The notes under the pieces were generated by a model. That model saw nothing but the letters and a program-made list of their open reading frames with translations, ran no database searches and was not told the origin of the DNA. The position numbers and the translations under genes are program-made. DNA of 64,000 nucleotides, from NCBI GenBank assembly GCA_964415795.1, contig CAYQBN010000009.1, positions 1 through 64,000 on the forward strand, in the 5' to 3' direction. Below are positions 58,855 through 64,000 of this stretch, in pieces. The DNA comes from CALITV01 sp964415795. GTDB taxonomy: Bacteria > UBP6 > UBA1177 > JAKLFG01. Position 1 is the first letter of the stretch; each line of letters begins with the position of its first letter.

Positions 58855-59792
58855 GCCGGAACGGGGATGGTGCGAAGAATGCGGTCGACGACGCTCGTCG
58901 CAGAAAGACCCGAAAACCGTGCCTGTGGATCGAGCATGAGACGGTGAGGCACTACGGCAGGAACGATTTCCCGGATATCGTCAGGCAGCACGAATGTGCG
59001 ACCGGCGAAGAGCGCTAGCGCCTGCGCGCCGCGCATCAGGGAGATAGAGGCACGGGGGCTCGCGCCGAGGAGAACGCCGTCGGCCGAACGGGTCGCCGCG
59101 ACGAGTTCAACGATGTACTGCTTGAGTTCTCCGCTTATAACGATGCGACGAACCGCCTGCGCGACCGCGAGGACGGTCGTGTCGTCGGTGACCGGCTTCA
59201 CTCGGAGGAGCGGATGCTCGACCCCCTGATCCGACATGACGAGCACCTCGTCATCGCGACTGATATAGCCGAGCGAAAGGCGCATCATGAAGCGATCCAT
59301 CTGCGATTCGGGAAGCGGGTAGGTCCCGCGCGACTCTATGTTGTTCTGCGTCGCGATGACGAAGAACGGCTCGGGAAGCGGACGCCGGACGCCATCGGCG
59401 CTCACCTGTCCTTCCCCCATCGCCTCGAGGAGCGCTGATTGGGTGCGGGGACTCGCACGGTTTATCTCGTCGGTGAGAAGGATGTTCGTGAAGATGGGAC
59501 CTTCACGAAATTCGAACTTCCCCTCGCGCTGATTATAGACCGAGACACCGATGATGTCGGCAGGGAGGAGGTCTGGGGTGAACTGGATGCGGCGGAACTG
59601 CGTGTCGATAGCGCGAGCGAGCGTCTTGGCGAGGGTCGTTTTGCCGGTTCCGGGGACATCCTCGAGGAGGACATGACCGCCGCTGAAAAAGGCGGCGAGC
59701 AGTAGGCGTATTGTTTTTTCTTGTCCTTTGATGACGGTACTAATGGTATCGGCTATCTGTCGGTATACCTGCTGAGCTGCAGAAATCTCCAT
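58851..59792 (-). CDS. MoxR-family AAA+ ATPase
   Basis: Chaperone-like ATPase. Walker A (LEDVPGTGKTTLAKTLARAI), Walker B (NILLTDEINRASPRTQSALL), sensor 1 (FVIATQNNIESRGTYPLPES) and the arginine finger segment (QMDRFMMRLSLGY) are all present, and the C-terminal helical lid is normal. The 313 residues match the family. First gene of the operon, with promoter and GAGGAGAG upstream. MoxR proteins usually act on the VWA or DUF58 partner encoded next to them, so a MoxR-DUF58 pair is expected here. Confidence 0.96.
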   Translation of the reverse strand: MEISAAQQVYRQIADTISTVIKGQEKTIRLLLAAFFSGGHVLLEDVPGTGKTTLAKTLARAIDTQFRRIQFTPDLLPADIIGVSVYNQREGKFEFREGPIFTNILLTDEINRASPRTQSALLEAMGEGQVSADGVRRPLPEPFFVIATQNNIESRGTYPLPESQMDRFMMRLSLGYISRDDEVLVMSDQGVEHPLLRVKPVTDDTTVLAVAQAVRRIVISGELKQYIVELVAATRSADGVLLGASPRASISLMRGAQALALFAGRTFVLPDDIREIVPAVVPHRLMLDPQARFSGLSATSVVDRILRTIPVPA

Positions 59793-59822
59793 GGTCTCTC
59801 CTCGATCGCTGTGGGCTAAAGG

Positions 59823-59851
59823 ATTTTACGAATCATTGGCAAAAAAAGCAA
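59823..59851 (-). promoter_or_regulatory. Promoter of the MoxR operon
   Basis: On the minus strand: TTGCTT (59846-59851), 17-base spacer, TAAAAT (59823-59828; five of six), 31 bases upstream of the ATG. Confidence 0.6.
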
Positions 59852-59869
59852 ATGGCGCGGTCCGCTCCA

Positions 59870-59903
59870 TTGACTTTTGTCGCTCGAAAAAATAATTTTT
59901 TCG
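59870..59903 (+). promoter_or_regulatory. Possible promoter with palindrome before the 59936 gene
   Basis: TTGACT (59870-59875), 17-base spacer, TAATTT (59893-59898; three of six). The -10 region lies inside a perfect palindrome CGAAAAAAT-A-ATTTTTTCG (59885-59903). Outside it GCGGTCC (59857-59863) pairs with GGACCGC (59910-59916). These may be an operator or a structured leader. Confidence 0.42.
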
Positions 59904-59935
59904 TCGATTGGACCGCACTCGTGAGGAGAAAGGCT

Positions 59936-60400
59936 ATGGCCGAAACTACCGTCCCGCCGCTCGAGGAGCTCGACAAGAAAGTGACGGAGATCGCCTCCGC
60001 CATCGCCCAGATAGAGACCGAAAGTCCTCAGGAAGCGATCATTTTTTCCCATCTCCTTGCAGCGACCTACGCGCTCCGACAGGCTATCGCCCACGAGTCT
60101 GCCGAGGTCGCCGACCCTCTTCCCGAGAACGGTGACGAGGCCATGCGCCGGACAGCCTCCTCGATCGCCGGAGGAGAGCTCCCTCACGAATCGTGGCTCG
60201 CCGGGTTCTATCTCACGGCGGCCAACGAACGGCTCTCGGCGGCAGAATCCCGCCTGAAGCGTTATCGCGACATATTTCGTCCCAGCCCCCCTTCTCCCAA
60301 ACGCCAGATCGGCCTTGCGACGCGGAGAACCCGCGCCGAAGAGATCGCCACAGCGGTCGCCCGCCTCGAGGAGATAGCAGGACACATCATACCACAATGA
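59936..60400 (+). CDS. Small helical protein of unknown function upstream of iorA
   Basis: 154 residues, no signal peptide or membrane helix. The composition and spacing (LDKKVTEIASAIAQIETESP, AANERLSAAESRLKRYRDIF) suggest a bundle of three or four helices. No known family. The ATG at 59936 has GGAGAAAGG upstream. It ends 20 bases before iorA, so the three genes are probably cotranscribed; a role in oxidoreductase assembly is possible but unproven. A reading frame of similar size on the opposite strand shows no family character. Confidence 0.75.
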   Translation: MAETTVPPLEELDKKVTEIASAIAQIETESPQEAIIFSHLLAATYALRQAIAHESAEVADPLPENGDEAMRRTASSIAGGELPHESWLAGFYLTAANERLSAAESRLKRYRDIFRPSPPSPKRQIGLATRRTRAEEIATAVARLEEIAGHIIPQ

Positions 60401-60420
60401 TTCATTGACGAGGTATCAGA

Positions 60421-62292
60421 ATGAAAACATTGGGCAAAATGCTCACCACGCGCGAACCGTTCTCCGAGATCGTCATCGGCAACACCGCCATCGTTCGCGC
60501 CATGATCGAGACCGGAACGCGGATCGTCACCAGTTATCCCGGGTCGCCTACCCCAGAGATTGCCGAGGCCATCAAAAGCATCCCTGCCGACGAACGCCCC
60601 TTCTACTTCGAATTTTCAGTGAACGAAAAGGTGGCGACCGAGGTAGCCTACGGCGCATCGATAAACGGACATCTCTCCTGCGTCTTCTTCAAGAGCGTCG
60701 GACTCAATGTCGCCGCCGATACCTTCGTTCAACTCGCCCACATGAACCTCATCGGAGGAATGATCGTCGTCTGGGGCGACGATCCGGGCGCCCACAGTTC
60801 ACAAAACGAACAAGACAACCGCCACTATGCGCTTCTTTCCTACACACCGGTGCTTGAGCCGGCAACGCCTTCGGAGGTCTACTCGTTCTATAAAGAAGCG
60901 GTACGCATATCGGTGGAGAAAAGGATGCCGGTGGTTCTCCGGCTCACGACGCATGTCTGTCATCAAAAAGAGAAGGTGGCCTTCGACGGATGGGAACCGG
61001 CGCCGTGGGACAAGACGCCGCGTTTCTCCCCGCAGAACGGCCCTTATGTCCCCATCACGACCGAGGTCTTCCCGATGAAACGCCGCGCACTCAAGCGGCT
61101 GGAGGAGCTCTCGTCGGCGTTCGATGTTTCACCCCTTAACCGGAGCGAGGACCATAAGAACCGCGACCGAGGTATCATCACCTTCGGGACCACTTATCTT
61201 TCGCTCATGGATGTCCTTTCAGGGATCGAAAAAAAGCCCGATGTTCTCAAACTCGGCACGACGCACCCTTTACCTCTCGGCCTCATTCAGGCCTTCCTCG
61301 AAAGTCATCGGGAAGTAAAGGTCCTCGAAGAACTCGATGCCGTCATCGAGCCGCAAATAAAGGCCTTGGCTTACGAAAAGAGACTCACCACGCGCATCAG
61401 CGGAAAACGCGACACCGAAGATTGGATCGGAGAATACACTCCCGACAAGGTGTACGACATTCTGCGACGCGAATGGCCTAACCTGCTTCCCGAGAAAAAA
61501 GCACCACCGACCGATCAACCCTATGTTCCGAAGCGACCGGCACAGATGTGTCCCGGGTGCGGCCATCGGAGCGCCTTCTATGCGATAAAGAAAGCGCTCG
61601 CCGGGACCGATGTCAAGGTGGGCGACATCGGGTGCCACTCGCTCGGGTTCCTGCCACCCTATCAGATGAACGAACTGCTCATGTGCATGGGCGCCTCGGT
61701 GCCGATGGGATCGGGGCTGTCACTCTTTCAGACCGAACGGAAGGTGGTCGCCTTCCTCGGCGATTCGACCTTCTTCCACGCGGGGATTCCCGGCATCATC
61801 AACGCGATATTCAACCGGCATAAGGTAACGCTCATCCTCATGGAGAACGGCACCACCGCGATGACGGGTCATCAGGACCATCCGGCGGTCGGCAAGAACT
61901 TCAACGAGGTGACCGACGCGATACCGGTGCGGCAGGTGCTCGAAGGACTCGGCGTCAAGCACATCTTCGAGGTCGACGCCTACCAGCAGGGGAAACTCAT
62001 CGAACTGGTGAAGCAGGCGGTCGCGATACCGGAGTTCTCGGTGGTCATCGCGAAACATCCCTGCATGCTGAAATACATGCGGGAACAGCGGCGCAAGCCC
62101 GATTTCAAAGAGAAACGGGTCATGGTCCCACCCGAACTCTGCGACGGGGTCCACGAATGCGTCGAAAAGTTCGTCTGCCCCACCTTCACGCGTCTTCCCA
62201 ACGGGAAGGTAACGGTCAACACCGACCTGTGCATCGGCGACGGTTCGTGTATCCAGACCTGCCCTTCCAAAGCGATCAAGCCGAAGACATAA
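60421..62292 (+). CDS. iorA: Indolepyruvate:ferredoxin oxidoreductase, alpha subunit
   Basis: With IorB, oxidatively decarboxylates aryl pyruvates to acyl-CoA and reduces ferredoxin, as in anaerobic aromatic amino-acid breakdown. The PP domain starts TSYPGSPTPEIAEAIKSIP, and the TPP-binding domain has CPGCGHRSAFYAIKKAL and GDIGCHSLGFLPPYQMNE, then GDSTFFHAGIPGIINAIFNR with the later GTTAMTGHQDHPAVG. The C-terminal ferredoxin part is unusual: CDGVHEC with C586 (574, 580, 586) and CIGDGSC with C614 (604, 610, 614). In both the second Cys of the normal CxxCxxC is missing, replaced by Val577 and Asp607. The 623 residues match the family. IorB follows. Confidence 0.95.
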   Translation: MKTLGKMLTTREPFSEIVIGNTAIVRAMIETGTRIVTSYPGSPTPEIAEAIKSIPADERPFYFEFSVNEKVATEVAYGASINGHLSCVFFKSVGLNVAADTFVQLAHMNLIGGMIVVWGDDPGAHSSQNEQDNRHYALLSYTPVLEPATPSEVYSFYKEAVRISVEKRMPVVLRLTTHVCHQKEKVAFDGWEPAPWDKTPRFSPQNGPYVPITTEVFPMKRRALKRLEELSSAFDVSPLNRSEDHKNRDRGIITFGTTYLSLMDVLSGIEKKPDVLKLGTTHPLPLGLIQAFLESHREVKVLEELDAVIEPQIKALAYEKRLTTRISGKRDTEDWIGEYTPDKVYDILRREWPNLLPEKKAPPTDQPYVPKRPAQMCPGCGHRSAFYAIKKALAGTDVKVGDIGCHSLGFLPPYQMNELLMCMGASVPMGSGLSLFQTERKVVAFLGDSTFFHAGIPGIINAIFNRHKVTLILMENGTTAMTGHQDHPAVGKNFNEVTDAIPVRQVLEGLGVKHIFEVDAYQQGKLIELVKQAVAIPEFSVVIAKHPCMLKYMREQRRKPDFKEKRVMVPPELCDGVHECVEKFVCPTFTRLPNGKVTVNTDLCIGDGSCIQTCPSKAIKPKT

Positions 62293-62302
62293 GGAGGCGA
62301 CC

Positions 62303-62878
62303 ATGACGACGAACATATATATTACCGGAGTCGGCGGACAGGGGATCGGCCTACTTGCCGAACTGCTCATCCGAGCGGCCGACCATGCAGGTCTTCCGGT
62401 CAAAGGAGTCGACACCCACGGGCTCGCCCAACGCGGCGGCATTGTGGTGTCCCATCTGCGGATCGGCGGCGACATCCATTCGCCCCTCATCCCCGAAAGG
62501 GCGGCCGACCTTGGGATTGCCCTCGAACGGCACGAGGCGCTCCGGGCGCTGAACGGCTTCGTGCGTGACGGTGGAACGCTCGTCTGGTACGACACCGTTT
62601 GGCAACCACTCGAAGTACGACTCGGCGCGGCACCGGAAGTGACAAGGGAAGCCATTACGAAGGAATGCGAGCGACGCCAAGTGAGAAATGTACCTGTTCG
62701 GGTAGACCACCTTCCCGACACGCGGATGCAAAACATCGCGCTCATGGCGACGATCTGTAAAGACAAGCTCATCTCCAGTATACGGCAGGAACACTACGAA
62801 CAAGCGATGGAAGATCTGATGGAGGGGAAGATGCTCGAAAAGAACCGAATGCTGTTCAACAGCCTGTTAGGACGGTGA
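62303..62878 (+). CDS. iorB: Indolepyruvate:ferredoxin oxidoreductase, beta subunit
   Basis: The gamma-type domain partner of IorA. The N-terminus NIYITGVGGQGIGLLAELLI is the typical nucleotide- or CoA-binding start, and VDTHGLAQRGGIVVSHLRIG is the family core. At 191 residues it is normal length. AAGGAGG six bases upstream of the ATG and 10 bases after the iorA stop show one operon. No cofactor motif is expected in this subunit. Confidence 0.95.
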   Translation: MTTNIYITGVGGQGIGLLAELLIRAADHAGLPVKGVDTHGLAQRGGIVVSHLRIGGDIHSPLIPERAADLGIALERHEALRALNGFVRDGGTLVWYDTVWQPLEVRLGAAPEVTREAITKECERRQVRNVPVRVDHLPDTRMQNIALMATICKDKLISSIRQEHYEQAMEDLMEGKMLEKNRMLFNSLLGR

Positions 62879-62889
62879 CCAGAAAATTG

Positions 62890-62917
62890 TTGTGTCTTGT
62901 CGCGGCCGGCGTATACT
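62890..62917 (+). promoter_or_regulatory. Promoter of the 62952 lipoprotein gene
   Basis: TTGTGT (62890-62895), 16-base spacer, TATACT (62912-62917; five of six). Confidence 0.5.
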
Positions 62918-62951
62918 TCTTCCTATGCTGACTTTCGATCGAGGGCACATC

Positions 62952-63599
62952 ATGCGATGGATACTATGGGTGGTTCATGCGGCAATGATCGCGACCGCCT
63001 GCAGTGAGGCAGGGCATGACGACATCGGCAAGTACGATTATCTGAACGACCTCACCAGTTACGCCACCGACGAGGATTACGCCACCGTTCCCGACGAAGA
63101 CAGCGACGGCGAGAAGACATGGCAGGTCCGCTTTCAGTTCTACGGCGTCATCAATGCTGAGAACACGCCATCAGGCAGTCTGCGGCTCGGCGACGGACGT
63201 CTCTTCTACACCGACGAGTCGGGCGAGGAACAGGCCTTCGTGGGCGCCCTCTGGGTCATGAAAAAGAATATCAACAACAGCGCCGGATTCCAGATCCCTC
63301 TCCTGCAGGTCTTCTTCGCACAACACCTGCAGGACGGAGAAGGTGCTCTTTTCGTTCTTCAGCTGGACGGATCCTCTCTGAACAAAGAGGAGGTCTTTTA
63401 CCTCAACAACGACCAACTTTACCTTACCGATGCGACCCGCCAAGATGGCGAACTAACGAAGATCTGCTTCCGTCGAAGCGCATACGACGGCATCGTCCAC
63501 CTTTTCTCGCACAGCATTCGCGAGGGCGAGCCTCTTTCGCTCGACGGTTACGCTGACCTGCGCGACATGGACCCGGTCGAATGCAAAACGCTCCAGTAA
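62952..63599 (+). CDS. Putative lipoprotein of unknown function
   Basis: A signal peptide (MRWILWVVHAAMIATAC) ends in the lipobox IATAC and is followed by an acidic linker (ATDEDYATVPDEDSDGEK) like those of the VWA lipoproteins. The remaining ~160 residues look like a beta-sandwich (WQVRFQFYGVINAENTPSGS, FVLQLDGSSLNKEEVFYLNN) of no known family; two Cys near the end may pair. The ATG at 62952 is preceded by GAGGG. Nothing links it to the oxidoreductase or to the deaminase gene downstream. Confidence 0.75.
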   Translation: MRWILWVVHAAMIATACSEAGHDDIGKYDYLNDLTSYATDEDYATVPDEDSDGEKTWQVRFQFYGVINAENTPSGSLRLGDGRLFYTDESGEEQAFVGALWVMKKNINNSAGFQIPLLQVFFAQHLQDGEGALFVLQLDGSSLNKEEVFYLNNDQLYLTDATRQDGELTKICFRRSAYDGIVHLFSHSIREGEPLSLDGYADLRDMDPVECKTLQ

Positions 63600-63619
63600 C
63601 TGCCGGCCCTCGTGGCGCG

Positions 63620-64000
63620 ATGCCCTCTCAAGCATTTGACAAGGACTTCTTTCGTTCGCTTCCCAAGACCGATCTCCATGTTCATCTCGACGGATCGCTT
63701 CGCCTCGAGACGATACTCGACCTCGCCGAGAAGCAGAAGATAGACCTCGGCGTCTCCGATATCGATCGATTGAAGGAACTCATCGGTCCGGGAAAGATAC
63801 ATGGATCGCTCACCGAATATCTGCGCGGATTCGATACGACGCTCAAAGTGCTTCAGACCGCCGAATCACTCTACCGCGCCGCTTATGAACTCGCCGAAGA
63901 CTGTCACGCCGACGGCATCGTCTACTTCGAGGTACGCTATTCGCCGGTGCTCCATACCCGCACCGGCCTGCCGCTCACGGTGATCGTCGAAGCGGTGCTC
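63620..64000 (+). CDS. Adenosine deaminase family protein, 3' end outside the window
   Basis: 127 codons are visible. LPKTDLHVHLDGSLRLETIL carries the metal-binding HxH of the family. The segment AAYELAEDCHADGIVYFEVR and the following YSPVLHT are also typical. Members deaminate adenosine, adenine or aminodeoxyfutalosine, and the subtype cannot be told without the rest of the protein. The ATG at 63620 is the first plausible start, 20 bases after the previous stop; its ribosome-binding site is weak. Confidence 0.88.
   Translation, partial: MPSQAFDKDFFRSLPKTDLHVHLDGSLRLETILDLAEKQKIDLGVSDIDRLKELIGPGKIHGSLTEYLRGFDTTLKVLQTAESLYRAAYELAEDCHADGIVYFEVRYSPVLHTRTGLPLTVIVEAVL

Noticed and set aside
59816..60397. 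Minus-strand frame of 193 codons
   Set aside because: The plus-strand gene at 59936 has a good ribosome-binding site and helical pattern and fits the ior operon; the minus-strand product is Arg/Gly-rich without structure-like periodicity.

Overview
The window comes from the chromosome of an uncultured Gram-negative bacterium, probably Myxococcota or a related delta-proteobacterial-grade lineage. The evidence is the PglI/AgmX-type TonB-like proteins next to ExbB/ExbD and long exported TPR proteins, many lipoproteins, a Ser/Thr kinase with Sel1-like repeats, a polysaccharide-export set, and von Willebrand A (VWA) lipoproteins with calcium-binding thrombospondin type-3 repeats. A run of ten Ns shows it is a draft or metagenome assembly. 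Indolepyruvate:ferredoxin oxidoreductase suggests at least part-time anaerobic peptide or amino-acid metabolism. No mobile element, phage or CRISPR array is visible. No stretch over about 300 bases lacks a gene.

Layout. 1-3.4 kb (+): the end of a VWA protein, a Cys-rich secreted protein, a small exported protein and thioredoxin. 3.4-33.5 kb (-): a nearly unbroken run of 25 genes. Read in the direction of transcription it holds cassette B (33.5-23.8 kb), murI, cassette A (22.9-10.5 kb), an exopolysaccharide export block (beta-barrel, Wza-like lipoprotein, BY-kinase), RlpA, SpoIID and QueA. 33.7-44.5 kb (mostly -): a ClpA-like unfoldase, a zinc-ribbon Ser/Thr kinase, a small nuclease-like protein (+), an AroE-AroK fusion, a Sel1-repeat protein, an LRR/EGF-like lipoprotein and a secreted PDZ-like protein. 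44.7-49.3 kb (-): tRNA-Glu, tRNA-Lys, uvrC and glgP. 49.4-55.5 kb (+): two VWA/TSP3 lipoproteins, an ankyrin protein and a pseudouridine synthase. 55.5-59.8 kb (-): a MoxR, DUF58 and transglutaminase operon. 59.9-64 kb (+): a small helical protein, iorA, iorB, a lipoprotein and the start of an adenosine-deaminase-family gene.

The most interesting object is the pair of parallel cassettes. Each encodes, in the same order, a mid-size TPR protein, a >1,100-residue TPR protein, a TPR lipoprotein, a small exported protein of an apparently undescribed family, and a TonB-like protein with one membrane helix, an IDNRFA juxtamembrane motif and an AgmX/PglI C-terminal domain. All five pairs can be matched by eye. 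Only cassette A has the ExbB-ExbD-ExbD motor, and each cassette has its own envelope accessories. The gene set recalls the Agl/Glt gliding machine of Myxococcus. I infer a duplicated, force-transducing trans-envelope system that may share one proton-driven motor; its function is unknown.

Other points of note are an inverted repeat that could hide the ribosome-binding site of the 1405 gene, competing hairpins before the cassette-A TonB-like gene, IorA ferredoxin motifs that each lack one cysteine, and an assembly gap whose removal restores a reading frame.
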